A program made the translations under genes and the position numbers. The notes beneath the pieces were generated by a model. That model saw only the letters and a program-made list of their open reading frames with translations, ran no database searches and was not told the origin of the DNA. From Alphaproteobacteria bacterium (lineage in GTDB: Bacteria > Pseudomonadota > Alphaproteobacteria > Caulobacterales > Maricaulaceae), in the NCBI GenBank assembly GCA_016124675.1, contig WGNG01000002.1, forward strand, positions 124,001-188,000: a stretch of DNA of 64,000 bases. Reading direction: 5' to 3'. Below are positions 20,530 through 30,073 of the stretch, one piece after another (the stretch's first letter is position 1; each line of letters starts with the position of its first letter).

Positions 20530-21675
20530 ATGGCGTTATCCCATGCTTTCCCCTCCGGGCAACCCGTCGCGGCGCCGCCAAAGGCGCTGATCGTGCTCGG
20601 TCTGGAATCAAGCTGCGACGATACCGCAGCCGCCATCGTACGGCGCGGCGCCGACGGCGCGATCACGGTGCTGGCCGAGGCGGTGATCAATCAGAACGCT
20701 GCGCATGCGCCTTTTGGCGGGGTCGTGCCGGAGATCGCCGCGCGCGCCCATGCCGAACGCATGGATGGCCTGGCCGCGCAGGTGCTGGCGGACGCCGGGC
20801 TCTCGCCGGGCGATCTTGACGCTGTGGCCGCCACCGCCGGACCGGGCCTGATCGGCGGGGTGATGGCGGCGCTGATGACCGCCAAGGGCATTGCGCTGGG
20901 CGCCGGGATTGCGCTGGTGGCGGTCAATCATCTGGAAGGCCACGCTCTGTCGCCACGCCTGACGGGGCGGCTGGACTTCCCCTATCTCCTGCTCCTGGTC
21001 TCCGGCGGGCATACCCAGCTCCTGATCGTTGAAGGCATCGGGGCGATGACGCGGCTGGGCTCCACCATTGATGACGCGGCGGGCGAAGCCTTCGACAAGA
21101 CTGCCAAGATCATGGGCCTTGGCTTTCCCGGCGGCCCCGCCATCGAGCGCGCGGCCCGCGCTGCTGCGGACCCGGCCCGCTTCGCCCTTCCGCGCATGCT
21201 CGCGGGCAAGCAAGGATGCGATTTCTCGTTCGCCGGCCTCAAGACCGCCGCGCGCCGGGCCTGGGACGGGCTGGAGACGCCAGACGAATCTAACCGCGCC
21301 GACCTCGCCCACGCCGTCCAGGGCGCGATTGCCGCCCATCTGGCCGAGCGCACGGGCCGTGCGATGGACGTCTTTATGGACCGCCTGCCGGCCGCATCGC
21401 GCACGCTGGTGGCGGCGGGCGGCGTGGCGGCAAACCAGACGGTGCGCAGCGCGCTGACCGCTGAGGCCGGGGCGCGCGGCTTCAACCTCGTGGCGCCGCC
21501 GCTGAAATACTGCACAGATAATGCGGCGATGATCGCACTGGCGGGGGCCGAGCGTCTGGCGCTGGGGCTGACAGACGGGCTGGATGCACCCGCCCGGGCG
21601 CGCTGGCCGCTCGATGCCGATGCGGCGGCGCTGGCCCCTGCGGCGGGCTCGGGCCGCAAGGGTCCCAAGGCGTGA
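20530..21675 (+). CDS. tsaD: tRNA threonylcarbamoyladenosine transferase subunit TsaD
   Basis: Transfers the threonylcarbamoyl group onto A37 of ANN-decoding tRNAs together with TsaB and TsaE. 381 aa. It shows [14 protein letters not shown], the metal-binding [39 protein letters not shown] and the C-terminal [10 protein letters not shown] and [10 protein letters not shown] blocks of the Kae1/Qri7 ASKHA fold. The N-terminus has about 20 residues ahead of the core strand. The HEGH-type metal site is intact. It is divergent from hemC and followed by gpsA after 11 bp. Confidence 0.97.
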   Translation: MALSHAFPSGQPVAAPPKALIVLGLESSCDDTAAAIVRRGADGAITVLAEAVINQNAAHAPFGGVVPEIAARAHAERMDGLAAQVLADAGLSPGDLDAVAATAGPGLIGGVMAALMTAKGIALGAGIALVAVNHLEGHALSPRLTGRLDFPYLLLLVSGGHTQLLIVEGIGAMTRLGSTIDDAAGEAFDKTAKIMGLGFPGGPAIERAARAAADPARFALPRMLAGKQGCDFSFAGLKTAARRAWDGLETPDESNRADLAHAVQGAIAAHLAERTGRAMDVFMDRLPAASRTLVAAGGVAANQTVRSALTAEAGARGFNLVAPPLKYCTDNAAMIALAGAERLALGLTDGLDAPARARWPLDADAAALAPAAGSGRKGPKA

Positions 21676-21686
21676 CGGGAGAGGGC

Positions 21687-22688
21687 ATGAGCAGGTTTCA
21701 ATCCATTGGCGTGATCGGCGCGGGCGCCTGGGGCACGGCGCTGGCCCAGGCCGCCGCCAGCGCCGGGCGCGACGTGACGCTCTGGGCATTCGAGCCGGAG
21801 GTGACCGAGGCGATCCGCACCACCGGCGAGAACACTGCTTTCCTCAAGGGCGTGAAACTGAATCCCGCCATCCGCGCGACCTCCGATCCAGAGGCGCTGG
21901 CCCGGTGCGACGCCTTCCTGCTGGTCACCCCGGCTCAGCATGCGCGCCGCACGCTCGCCGCCTTCGCGCGCCATATCCCGGACCGCGCCCCGGTCCTGCT
22001 GTGCGCCAAGGGGATCGAGCAGGGTTCGCTCGCCCTGATGACGCAGGTGCTGGCGCAAACCGTCCCCCATGCCATCCCCGCTGTACTGTCCGGCCCAAGC
22101 TTCGCCATTGACGTGGCGCGCGGCCTGCCCACGGCGGTGACGCTGGCGTGCGAAGACGCTGTGCTCGGCCAGCAATTGATGGACGCCACCGGCTCGCCGG
22201 CTTTCCGGCCCTACTGGAGCTCGGACCTCATCGGCGCCGAGGCGGGCGGGGCGGTGAAGAACGTGCTCGCCATCGCCTGTGGCATCAGCGAGGGCAAGGG
22301 GCTTGGCCGGTCAGCCCATGCCGCCCTGATCGCCCGTGGTTTTGCCGAGATGACGCGCCTGGGCGTGGCGCTGGGCGCCCGGCGCGAGACGCTGGCGGGG
22401 CTGTGCGGCCTCGGTGACCTGGTGCTGACCTGCTCCTCGCCCCAGTCGCGCAACATGTCCTGCGGTCTGGCGCTCGGCCGGGGCGAGGCGCTGGCCGACA
22501 TCATGGCGGCGCGCACCGCCGTCACCGAAGGCGTGGCCACCGCGCCCGCCGTCACGGCGCTGGCCCGGCGCGAAGGCGTGGAGATGCCGATCTGCGCCGC
22601 CGTCGATGCCGTGCTGTCCGGCGCACTGGATGTGGACAGCGCGATCGAGGCCCTGCTGTCGCGCCCGTTCGGGCCGGAAAACGCCTGA
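21687..22688 (+). CDS. gpsA: Glycerol-3-phosphate dehydrogenase [NAD(P)+]
   Basis: Reduces dihydroxyacetone phosphate to sn-glycerol 3-phosphate for phospholipid synthesis. 333 aa. The N-terminal Rossmann motif is [21 protein letters not shown] and [14 protein letters not shown] follow, with catalytic Lys/Asp in [16 protein letters not shown] and [12 protein letters not shown] further on. The ATG at 21687 has a GGGAGAG ribosome-binding site; an upstream GTG at 21672 overlaps the tsaD stop and is less likely. Co-transcribed with tsaD, a common pairing. Confidence 0.96.
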   Translation: MSRFQSIGVIGAGAWGTALAQAAASAGRDVTLWAFEPEVTEAIRTTGENTAFLKGVKLNPAIRATSDPEALARCDAFLLVTPAQHARRTLAAFARHIPDRAPVLLCAKGIEQGSLALMTQVLAQTVPHAIPAVLSGPSFAIDVARGLPTAVTLACEDAVLGQQLMDATGSPAFRPYWSSDLIGAEAGGAVKNVLAIACGISEGKGLGRSAHAALIARGFAEMTRLGVALGARRETLAGLCGLGDLVLTCSSPQSRNMSCGLALGRGEALADIMAARTAVTEGVATAPAVTALARREGVEMPICAAVDAVLSGALDVDSAIEALLSRPFGPENA

Positions 22689-22738
22689 GATGGAAGGCAT
22701 GAGGCGAGCCGGCGCTGCGGGATGCTGGCGCCAGGGTG

Positions 22739-23137
22739 TCAGTGGGCGTCAGCTGCGTGCGCGGCAAGCGCCGCCAGAGGCACAAGAGCGAGCGTGCGCG
22801 CATGAGTCGCCGACAGCACGACACGCGGCGCGCAGCCAGCCTCGAACGCTTCCAGCCAGCGCGCGGCGCACAGGCACCAGCGGTCGCCGGGGCGCAGGCC
22901 GGGGAAGTCGTATTCGGGCCGCGGCGTCGACAGGTCATTGCCCCGGCTCATGGAAAACTTGAGGAACTCGTCCGTCAGCACGGCGCACACCGTATGCACG
23001 CCGCGATCCTCCGGGCCGGTGTGGCAGCAGCCATCGCGGTAGAAGCCGGTCTTGGGGTCGTGGCTGCAATCAGCTAGCGGCCCGCCGAGCACACTGCGAG
23101 GCGCGCCGCCCGAACCGGATGCGTGATCGAAGGGCAT
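22739..23137 (-). CDS. DUF2237 family protein
   Basis: 132 aa. It matches the conserved DUF2237 pattern nearly end to end: SVLGGPLADCSHDPKTGFYRDGCCHTGPEDRGVHTVCAVLTDEFL, then SRGNDLSTPRPEYDFPGLRPGDRWCLCAARWLEAFEAG. The several conserved Cys (DGCC, WCLC) suggest metal or redox chemistry, but no function is established. The start at 23137 gives MPFDHASGSG and has an AGGA upstream; a longer frame to 23224 lacks family similarity. It converges with gpsA. Confidence 0.88.
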   Translation of the reverse strand: MPFDHASGSGGAPRSVLGGPLADCSHDPKTGFYRDGCCHTGPEDRGVHTVCAVLTDEFLKFSMSRGNDLSTPRPEYDFPGLRPGDRWCLCAARWLEAFEAGCAPRVVLSATHARTLALVPLAALAAHAADAH

Positions 23138-23324
23138 GGGGTGCGTTCCTGCTGTCCATCCGTTGCAAAACTGGCCCGGCAGTTCCGCGGCGGCAAGGGG
23201 CAGGCGCGCAATGTCCGGCGCCAATCACACCGGCTTCACAACTCGCTGAGGCGCCTTTTTCACGCCCAGACCCGGCGCCAGAGTGCGCGCCACCGACACA
23301 CACACCGGCTGGAGGCCCCCTCAC

Positions 23325-23945
23325 ATGATCACCCGCACTGTCATCTGCCTGCTCACGGGCGCGCTCGGCCTGGCGCCCACGGCGCCCGCCGCCTTCGCCG
23401 CCGCCGATCCTGATCCGGCCACGCTCGCCCGCGAGGCAGCAGCGGCGTTCGGCCCGGCAGTCGGCGCGCAGGCGCCTGAATTCGCCCTGCCGGATGCAGA
23501 TGGCGCGACGCGGACTCTCGCCGATATCGCCGGGCCGAACGGCGCGGTGATCTATTTCAACCGGTCGCTGGACTGGTGCCCGATCTGCATCGCCCAGACG
23601 ATCGAGCTGCAGGCCTCCGCCGGGGCGTTCGCGGCCGCCGGCTGGGGTCTGGCGGTGCTGACCTACGACAATGCCGCGACTTTGGCCGCCGCCGCCGAGC
23701 GGCGCGAGCTGACGATCACCTTGTTGTCGGACGAAGACAGCGCCGTAATCAATGCGTTCGGCGTGCGCGATCCCATCTATTCCGAGCCACGCCACCGCGC
23801 CCATGGCGTGCCCTATCCGGTCGCTATCGCCATACGCAGGGACGGCAGCGTCGCCGGCAAGTTCTGGCATGAAGGCGGGCTGGGCGCCGAGCGCGGCTTT
23901 GCTGTGCGGGTGAGCGCGCAGGAGGTGCTGGCCGCCCTCGACTAG
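23325..23945 (+). CDS. Exported redoxin-domain (AhpC/TSA-like) protein
   Basis: 206 aa. An N-terminal signal peptide (MITRTVICLLTGALGLAPTA, cleavage probably after the AFA near residue 25) precedes a thioredoxin-fold domain. The active region is FNRSLDWCPICIAQTIELQ, a CxxC in place of the single-Cys PxxxT/SxxC peroxiredoxin site, so a thiol-disulfide role is possible. GAQAPEFALPDADG and PYPVAIAIRRDGSVAGKFWHEG complete the family pattern. It probably acts in the periplasm; the substrate is unknown. The ATG has a CTGGAGG ribosome-binding site. Confidence 0.85.
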   Translation: MITRTVICLLTGALGLAPTAPAAFAAADPDPATLAREAAAAFGPAVGAQAPEFALPDADGATRTLADIAGPNGAVIYFNRSLDWCPICIAQTIELQASAGAFAAAGWGLAVLTYDNAATLAAAAERRELTITLLSDEDSAVINAFGVRDPIYSEPRHRAHGVPYPVAIAIRRDGSVAGKFWHEGGLGAERGFAVRVSAQEVLAALD

Positions 23946-24013
23946 GCGCTTGCGTCCGGCGGCGTGCGGGGCGATTCTGGCCGGTGACACGCACCGCCGG
24001 GGAGGATGGCGCC

Positions 24014-24577
24014 ATGCTGGACGGACCGGTTCTGGAGACCGCGCGCCTGCGCCTGCGTCCGCCGCAAGAGGCGGATTTTGCAGGGCTTTGCGCCCTGATG
24101 GGCGATGAGCAAACGGCCCGGCACATTGGCGGCGTGACCGAGCCGGCGCTGACCTGGCGCTCCATGGCCATGGTGATGGGTCACTGGATGATCCGCGGCT
24201 ATGGCTTCTTCACCGTGGAGGAGAAATCCACCGGCGACTGGGTCGGCCGGGTCGGGCCCTGGAACCCGCATGAATGGCCCGCGCCGGAGGTCGGCTGGTC
24301 GATCCTGCGCAGCCAATGGGGCAAGGGCTATGGACCGGAAGCCGCTGGCGCAGCACTGGATTTTGTCTTTGACCGGCTGGGCTGGGAGCGGGTGATCCAC
24401 CTGATCGCGCCGGAAAATGCCAATTCCGCCGCCGTGGCGCGCAAGCTGGGCTCGGTCAATACCGGCGAAACTGCGCAAATACCGGGCTTTCCTGGCAGTC
24501 TGACGGATGTCTGGGCGCAGTCAAAGGCGGACTGGGCGGTCAATCGTGCGCGGCTTGTCCACGCCCTGACGCCCTGA
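24014..24577 (+). CDS. GNAT family N-acetyltransferase (RimJ/RimL-like)
   Basis: 187 aa. The layout is that of RimJ/RimL acetyltransferases: LETARLRLRPPQEADF at the N-terminus, a central GWVGRVGPWNP strand, the acetyl-CoA loop RSQWGKGYGPEAAGAALDFVFDRLG, and NANSAAVARKLGSVNTG near the end. The acceptor may be a protein N-terminus or a small amine. The ATG at 24014 has a GGGGAGGA ribosome-binding site; a GTG at 23984 is an alternative. Confidence 0.88.
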   Translation: MLDGPVLETARLRLRPPQEADFAGLCALMGDEQTARHIGGVTEPALTWRSMAMVMGHWMIRGYGFFTVEEKSTGDWVGRVGPWNPHEWPAPEVGWSILRSQWGKGYGPEAAGAALDFVFDRLGWERVIHLIAPENANSAAVARKLGSVNTGETAQIPGFPGSLTDVWAQSKADWAVNRARLVHALTP

Positions 24578-24650
24578 GCGGGGAGGGGACAGGCCCGAGA
24601 TGATGCGCGGGGCCGGGGACGAGGCGCCGTGCGAGCCAAAGGAGGTGAAC

Positions 24651-25304
24651 ATGGCGCGCCCTTTGATCAACATGGCCTCTCGTACGGTCACAACCGCCGG
24701 CTTTACAGCTCTGGCGCTCCTCAGCCTTGTCATCGCCTTGGCCAGCTTGCGTTACGCCTTGCCCGGCGCGCCAGGTGCGCCGGTGGATGTGGTCAACAAC
24801 GCCTTCGCCGATCCCTTCCTGACGGTCCACGCCCTGTTCGGCGCGGCGGCGCTGCTGATCGGCCCGTTCCAGTTCCTGCCCCGCCTGCGCCAGACCCGGC
24901 GCCGGCTCCATATGGCGCTCGGCGTGATCTATGCGGCAAGCTGCTTCATCGCTGGCAGCGCCGGGTTGATCCTCGCGTTTGGCAATACGCACGGACCTGT
25001 GGCGGCGGCCGGGTTCGGCCTTTTGGGCGCGGGCTGGCTCGCGACCACGGGCACGGCGGTCGCCTCCATCGCACGCGGGCGCTATGCGGAGCACCGGCGC
25101 TGGATGATCCGCAGCTTCGCCCTGACCTTCTCGGCGGTGACCCTGCGCCTGCAGCTGGCGGTGGTGGGGATCGCCGCCCTGCCGTTCAGCCCGTCCTATA
25201 TCGCCATCAGCTTTCTGTGCTGGGTCCCCAACCTCATCGCCGCCGAGATCTGGATCGCGGTGACGCGGCGTCAAAACCACCCTGCCTCCTTCAGCGCCGG
25301 GTAG
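24651..25304 (+). CDS. DUF2306 membrane protein
   Basis: 217 aa with about six transmembrane helices, starting TTAGFTALALLSLVIALASL. It has DUF2306 hallmarks: a conserved His in TVHALFGAAALLIGPFQFLPRLRQ, RRLHMALGVIYAASCFIAG, and RYAEHRRWMIRSFALTFSAVTLRLQL. The spaced His/Arg residues resemble haem- or quinone-type membrane proteins, but no function is established. The start is fixed by an unusually good ribosome-binding site, AAAGGAGGTGA, at 24638-24648. Its 3' end overlaps the convergent LytTR gene by 34 bp. A second, shorter DUF2306 gene lies at 26691. Confidence 0.85.
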   Translation: MARPLINMASRTVTTAGFTALALLSLVIALASLRYALPGAPGAPVDVVNNAFADPFLTVHALFGAAALLIGPFQFLPRLRQTRRRLHMALGVIYAASCFIAGSAGLILAFGNTHGPVAAAGFGLLGAGWLATTGTAVASIARGRYAEHRRWMIRSFALTFSAVTLRLQLAVVGIAALPFSPSYIAISFLCWVPNLIAAEIWIAVTRRQNHPASFSAG

Positions 25305-26047
25305 TAGCTGCGGCTGACCGGGACTTCGCTTCCGTCAGTGAGGATCAGCACCCCGCGGCCATCGCCTTTCCTCGCATCGGCCACGGCCGCGCGCGCCACC
25401 CACCAGGAGCGGTGGGTGCGGGCGCCGTCGAGGGCGGCGCAGGCGGCGGCCGCGTCCGAAAGGCGCATCAGGATCAGGGCTTCGCCCGCATCGGTGCGCA
25501 CGCGCAGATAATGATCCTCGGCGCTCATCGACACGATCGCGGCGCGGCGCAGGCGCACGGGCAGCTTGTCGAGAAGTGCGGGGGAGGCGCCGGCCGCGGC
25601 GGCTGCCCCGGCGTCCGCCCCGGTCTGCGCGCGCGCCACAGCGCGGCTCGTCTCTAGCAAGTCCAGCGCGTAGCCCAGCGCGCTGACAGCGGCCGCGACG
25701 ACGAACACCAGGGCGGTGGTGAGCGGCAGTTCGCTCCAGTTGGCGCGGCCGCCATAGGCGGTATTGATGGCGAAAACGGCGGCGGTGACCGGAATTGTCA
25801 GGACCAGCGCCCCGGCGACATACCAGCTCCAGCGCGGCCAGTCAGGACGCAGGGCGCGCAGCGAGCGCCCGCCCAGGTGCCCGAACACCGCGCCCAGAAG
25901 GATCAGACCGGTCCAGTAGATCCAGACCTGGGGCCATCCATAGGCGCTGGAGCCATAGGGGCCGAGAATCGCCAGAAAGGTGCCTACAGCCACCATCACC
26001 GCGCCATTGCGCGCGATGCTGACGAGCGTTTCCTGCCTGTCGTTCAT
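25271..26047 (-). CDS. Membrane-anchored LytTR-family transcriptional regulator
   Basis: 258 aa. The N-terminal half has four predicted transmembrane helices (residues ~12-160). The C-terminal ~100 residues form a LytTR DNA-binding domain: LPVRLRRAAIVSMSAEDHYLRVRTDAGEALILMRLSDA, then THRSWWVARAAV and the closing LTDGSEVPVSRSYYPALKEAGWF. There is no receiver domain, so the membrane part is the likely sensor. It lies between two DUF2306 genes and may regulate them or the divergent DUF2141 gene. The ATG at 26047 gives MNDRQETLVSI; a longer frame to 26200 is unlikely. Confidence 0.88.
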   Translation of the reverse strand: MNDRQETLVSIARNGAVMVAVGTFLAILGPYGSSAYGWPQVWIYWTGLILLGAVFGHLGGRSLRALRPDWPRWSWYVAGALVLTIPVTAAVFAINTAYGGRANWSELPLTTALVFVVAAAVSALGYALDLLETSRAVARAQTGADAGAAAAAGASPALLDKLPVRLRRAAIVSMSAEDHYLRVRTDAGEALILMRLSDAAAACAALDGARTHRSWWVARAAVADARKGDGRGVLILTDGSEVPVSRSYYPALKEAGWF

Positions 26048-26212
26048 GACCGTGTCCGTTCCGTTGGCGAAGCGTGAATGACAGCCATAGCGCCATTCGC
26101 GACGCCATTCAGCCCTTTCGCGTATTGACGGTTTTCGCGCCCCGCAGCGGCTGGCAGGTCTGATGGGGCCCGCCGCAATCGTGCGCCGGCACGACTGCAT
26201 CAGGAGCCGACC

Positions 26213-26689
26213 ATGACAACCCGCCTGTTCCCCGCCCGCACCCGCTTCGCCGCCCTTCTGGCCGCGCCGCTCATCGCCTTTGCCGCGCCCGTCTTTGCGG
26301 ATGACGCCGCCAGCCCGTCCGGGCGTGTCAGCCTGGAGATATCCGGCATTGTGAGCGCCGGGGGCGAGATCGCCGTCGCGCTGTATGCCCAGGACGGCGC
26401 CTGGCTCGGCTCAAGCCCGGTGGCGGTACAGCGCCTGCCGGCTGAAGGCGGCGTGATGACGATTGTGTTAGAGGACATCGCGCCGGGCCGGTACGCCGCG
26501 TCCGTCTATCAGGACATCAATGCCAATGGCGCGCTGGACACGGGCTTCATGGGCATTCCGACCGAGCCGTACGGCTTTTCCGCCGGCGCGGCCGCCCGGT
26601 TCGGCCCGCCCGCCTTCGACGCGGCGGCGTTTGACGTCGCGTCCGGCGAGGATGCCGACCAGCCCGTCACGCTGCGCGGAGGGCGCTGA
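26213..26689 (+). CDS. Exported DUF2141 family protein
   Basis: 158 aa with a signal peptide (residues 1-29, ending AAPVFA). DUF2141 features follow: SLEISGIVSAGGEIAVALYAQDGAWLG, then LEDIAPGRYAASVYQDINANGALDTGFMGIPTEPYGFS. The DxNxNGxLD segment resembles a calcium-binding loop, conserved in this family. Likely a periplasmic or outer-membrane-associated beta-sandwich protein of unknown role. Divergent from the LytTR gene (165 bp) and 1 bp upstream of a DUF2306 gene. Confidence 0.87.
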   Translation: MTTRLFPARTRFAALLAAPLIAFAAPVFADDAASPSGRVSLEISGIVSAGGEIAVALYAQDGAWLGSSPVAVQRLPAEGGVMTIVLEDIAPGRYAASVYQDINANGALDTGFMGIPTEPYGFSAGAAARFGPPAFDAAAFDVASGEDADQPVTLRGGR

Positions 26690-26690
26690 G

Positions 26691-27077
26691 ATGAATATCG
26701 ACGCTTTCTTCGCCGCCCCCTGGCATATCCAGCTGCACGCCGGGTCCGCCATCGCCGCGGTTCTGCTGGGCGCGGTGCAGCTGATCGCGCCCAAGGGCAC
26801 GCTGCCGCACCGCCAGCTCGGCTATGTCTGGGTGGGGCTGATGCTGACGGTGGCGATCACGGCCATCTTCATCCGGTCGTCGGGCGGGTTCAGCTGGATA
26901 CACATATTCGTGCCTCTGACCTTAATCTTGGTCGCGGTGCTCGTTCTGGAGGCCCGCAAGGGACTCGTTACCGCACACCGCAACAGCGTTCTGGGCACCT
27001 ATCTGGGCGCCCTGTTGATCCCCGGCGCGTTCAGCTTCCTGCCCGGACGCCTGATGTGGGACGTGGTGGCGGGGTGA
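26691..27077 (+). CDS. Short DUF2306 membrane protein
   Basis: 128 aa, about four transmembrane helices. Features are HIQLHAGSAIAAVLLGAVQLIAPKGTLPHRQLGYVWVGLMLTVAI and a later SWIHIFVPLTLILVAVLVLEARKG...AHRNSVLGTYLGAL. The regularly spaced His residues within membrane segments match the DUF2306 core, in half the length of the upstream paralogue at 24651. The start follows the DUF2141 stop by 1 bp (TGAGATG), so translation is coupled. No reaction is known for the family. Confidence 0.83.
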   Translation: MNIDAFFAAPWHIQLHAGSAIAAVLLGAVQLIAPKGTLPHRQLGYVWVGLMLTVAITAIFIRSSGGFSWIHIFVPLTLILVAVLVLEARKGLVTAHRNSVLGTYLGALLIPGAFSFLPGRLMWDVVAG

Positions 27078-27165
27078 GGGCTGGGGTGCAGGGCGAGGTC
27101 GTCATTGACCTGACGCAGGCTTGGCGTATCAGGGACGGGTCACGCGTGTAACAGGAGCACCGCCC

Positions 27166-28401
27166 ATGTCCCGCCCGCTCACCCGTCTCGCCCGCCTGGC
27201 CGGTTTCGCCGCGCCGCTGGCGCTCGCCCTGGCCGCGTGCAGCGAGCCGGTGGCGCTGGACCCGGCGCGCGAGACGCCGCCGCCATCGGTGGATCTTCTG
27301 CGTCAGGCCGGGCTGATCGAGCAGCCAGAAACGCCCTGGGCGGCGCTGGAGCCCTTCTATGGCCAGCTTGAGTATGACGCGCCGCGCGCACCCGCCGGGC
27401 CGACCCTGCCGGGCGCTGATCGCGCGCTGACCTCCATCGCTTTCGGGTCCTGCAATACGGCCGAGCGCGAAATCCCCATCCTCAACGTCATCGCGGATGC
27501 GGGCCATGAGCTGTTCATCTATGCTGGCGACAATGTGTATGGCGATGCGCGCGCCTACGACGCGACGCTGCCCGAATTGCGCACCGCCTATCACCAGCTC
27601 GCCGCACGGCCCGAGTTTCAGCGCCTGCGCGCCGCGGTCCCGATGCTCGCAGTCTGGGACGATCATGATTACGGCATGAACGATATGGGGCGCGACTTTG
27701 CGTTCAAGGGTTTTGCCGAACGCCTCTTCCTCGATTTCTGGGGCGCGGGCGAGGACGATGTGCGCCGCACCCGTGAGGGCATTTACGACGCCCATGTGTT
27801 CGGCCCCGAAGGCCAGCGCGTGCAGGTGATCCTGCTCGATACGCGCTGGTTCCGCTCCGACCTCACCCCCACGGACGAGCGCGGCGCGGTGGGGCGCGAG
27901 CGCTATATCCCCAGCCCAGACCCCGATCAGGATATGCTGGGCGCGGCGCAATGGGCCTGGCTGGAAGCCCAGCTTCAGGTCCCGGCGCAGGTGCGTCTGA
28001 TCGTGTCCTCCATCCAGGTCCACGCCGACGGGCATGGCTGGGAAGCCTGGCGCACCATGCCGCGCGAGCGTGACCGGCTCTACGGGCTAATCCGCGAGAC
28101 CGGGGCCAATGGCGTGGTCCTCGTCTCGGGCGACCGGCATTCGGCGGGGCTTTATGTGCGCGAGGACGTCATCGGCTATCCGCTTTACGAGATCACCTCG
28201 TCCTCGCTCAACATGTCCTACCGCGATGTAAACGACGAGCCGGGCCCGCACCGGATCGGCGACATGTTCGCGCCTGAAAATTATGGCGTGATCGGCATTG
28301 ACTGGGAGGCGGGCGCCCTCAACCTGGAAATCCGCGACAATACGGGCGCGGTGGTGCGCGAGCAGGCCGTGGCGCTGAGCCAGATCGGGGCGCTGCGCTG
28401 A
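27166..28401 (+). CDS. PhoD-like metallophosphatase, probable lipoprotein
   Basis: 411 aa. The signal sequence ends in a lipobox, LALAAC (Cys near residue 25), so it is likely anchored as a lipoprotein. The catalytic domain has the PhoD/calcineurin-like motifs FGSCNTAER, YAGDNVYGDARAYD, WDDHDYGMND and VLVSGDRHSAGL, with the metal-binding Asp/His residues intact. It ends in YEITSSSLN, typical of PhoD. Likely an extracytoplasmic alkaline phosphatase or phosphodiesterase. The start at 27166 has an ACAGGAG ribosome-binding site; the frame opens earlier at 27121 without support. Confidence 0.92.
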   Translation: MSRPLTRLARLAGFAAPLALALAACSEPVALDPARETPPPSVDLLRQAGLIEQPETPWAALEPFYGQLEYDAPRAPAGPTLPGADRALTSIAFGSCNTAEREIPILNVIADAGHELFIYAGDNVYGDARAYDATLPELRTAYHQLAARPEFQRLRAAVPMLAVWDDHDYGMNDMGRDFAFKGFAERLFLDFWGAGEDDVRRTREGIYDAHVFGPEGQRVQVILLDTRWFRSDLTPTDERGAVGRERYIPSPDPDQDMLGAAQWAWLEAQLQVPAQVRLIVSSIQVHADGHGWEAWRTMPRERDRLYGLIRETGANGVVLVSGDRHSAGLYVREDVIGYPLYEITSSSLNMSYRDVNDEPGPHRIGDMFAPENYGVIGIDWEAGALNLEIRDNTGAVVREQAVALSQIGALR

Positions 28402-28523
28402 ACCGGGGTCATGCCGTCAGGATCGCGTTGACGCAAGCGCGGGGGTGAGTAGGGTGCGGCCAAACCGCGCCCGGCCCCTCCCTGCCCGCTTCGCCTGGCG
28501 CCCTCGACGAAAGGCGCGACACC

Positions 28524-29927
28524 ATGGCTGACCAGTTCGACGTGATCATCATCGGCGGCGGCCCCGGCGGCTATAACTGCGCCATCCGCGCCGGCCAGCT
28601 GGGCCTCAAGGCCGCGCTCATCGAAAAGCGCAAGACGCTGGGCGGCACCTGCCTCAATGTCGGCTGCATCCCGTCGAAAGCCCTGCTGCACGCCTCTGAA
28701 ATGTACGAGGAGGCGGGCCTGAACTTCGCCGACATGGGCATTGGCGTGGGCGCGCTGTCGCTGGATCTCAAAAAGATGATGGCGCGCAAGGACGAGGCGG
28801 TGAAGGGCCTCACCGATGGCGTCGCCTTCCTGATGAAGAAGAACAAGGTCAAGGTGTTCCACGGCGCCGGCGCGATCGCGGGCAAGGGCAAGGTCACTGT
28901 CACGCCCGAAGATGGCGAGGCGCAGACGCTGGAGACCCGCCACATCGTCATCGCCACCGGCTCCGAGGTGACGCCGCTGCCGGGCGTGGAGATTGACGAG
29001 GACCGCATCGTTTCGTCCACCGGCGCGCTGGAGCTTCAATCAGTGCCCAAAAAGCTCACCGTGATCGGGGCGGGGGTGATCGGGCTGGAGCTGGGCTCGG
29101 TCTGGCGCCGGCTGGGGTCGGACGTGACGGTGGTGGAATATCTCGACCGTGTGTTGCCGGGCATGGACGGGGCGGTGTCCAAAGCCGCGCGCAAGATTTT
29201 CGAAAAGCAGGGGATCAAGTTCCAGCTGGCGCGCAAAGTGATTGGCGTGGAGACCGGCCAGGACGGCCTGACGGTGAAGACCGAAGCTGCGGCCGGCGGC
29301 GACGCGCAGAGCCACGCGGCCGATGTGGTGCTGGTGAGCATTGGCCGGCGGCCCTACACTCACGGGCTGGGCCTCGATACAGTCGGCCTGGAAACGGATA
29401 AACGCGGCTTCATCCCCAATGAGCATTTCCAGACGTCTGCCGAGGGCGTCTGGGTGATTGGCGACGCCACCCACGGGCCCATGCTGGCCCACAAGGCCGA
29501 GGACGATGGCGCGGCCTGCGCCGAGCTGATCGCGGGCAAGGCAGGGCATGTGAATTATCTGGCCACCCCCAACGTGGTCTACACCTATCCGGAGATCGCC
29601 GCAGTCGGGTACACCGAGGAACAACTCAAAGAGCAGGGCCGTGCATACAAGACCGGCCAGTTTCCCTTCATGGCCAATTCGCGCGCGCGCACCGTCCACC
29701 AGACCGACGGCATGGTGAAAATCCTCGCCGATGCGAAGAGCGACGAGATTCTCGGCGCCCATATCATTGGCCCCCACGCGGGCGAGATGATCGCCGAGCT
29801 GGCGCTGGCGATGGAGTTCCGCGCTTCGTCCGAGGACGTGGCGCGCACCTCCCACCCCCACCCGACCCTGTCGGAAGCGATCCGGCAGGCGGCCATGGGC
29901 GTGGAAGGCTGGACCATGCAGATGTAG
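28524..29927 (+). CDS. lpd: Dihydrolipoyl dehydrogenase (E3)
   Basis: 467 aa FAD flavoprotein that reoxidises dihydrolipoamide in the pyruvate or 2-oxoglutarate dehydrogenase complexes. It shows the FAD motif IIGGGPGGYNCAIRAG, the redox disulfide GGTCLNVGCIPSK, the NAD motif VIGAGVIGLELGSVW, the second FAD motif GVWVIGDATHGPMLAHKAEDDG, and the C-terminal active-site HPHPTLSEAI with the catalytic His/Glu. It stands alone: no sucAB or pdhABC genes flank it here, so its partner complex is encoded elsewhere. Confidence 0.97.
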   Translation: MADQFDVIIIGGGPGGYNCAIRAGQLGLKAALIEKRKTLGGTCLNVGCIPSKALLHASEMYEEAGLNFADMGIGVGALSLDLKKMMARKDEAVKGLTDGVAFLMKKNKVKVFHGAGAIAGKGKVTVTPEDGEAQTLETRHIVIATGSEVTPLPGVEIDEDRIVSSTGALELQSVPKKLTVIGAGVIGLELGSVWRRLGSDVTVVEYLDRVLPGMDGAVSKAARKIFEKQGIKFQLARKVIGVETGQDGLTVKTEAAAGGDAQSHAADVVLVSIGRRPYTHGLGLDTVGLETDKRGFIPNEHFQTSAEGVWVIGDATHGPMLAHKAEDDGAACAELIAGKAGHVNYLATPNVVYTYPEIAAVGYTEEQLKEQGRAYKTGQFPFMANSRARTVHQTDGMVKILADAKSDEILGAHIIGPHAGEMIAELALAMEFRASSEDVARTSHPHPTLSEAIRQAAMGVEGWTMQM

Positions 29928-30073
29928 CGCCAGCCCTTCGGCGACGCAGACAGGCATTGACGGCGACACGGGCGCAGGGCCGGCGTCCGGCTGAAGGTCA
30001 CAAAAGATTTGGATGACGATGCCGTGCGGCGCTGCTCTATATGGCTGCATGGGTGCGGGGCGGAGTGGCGAGC

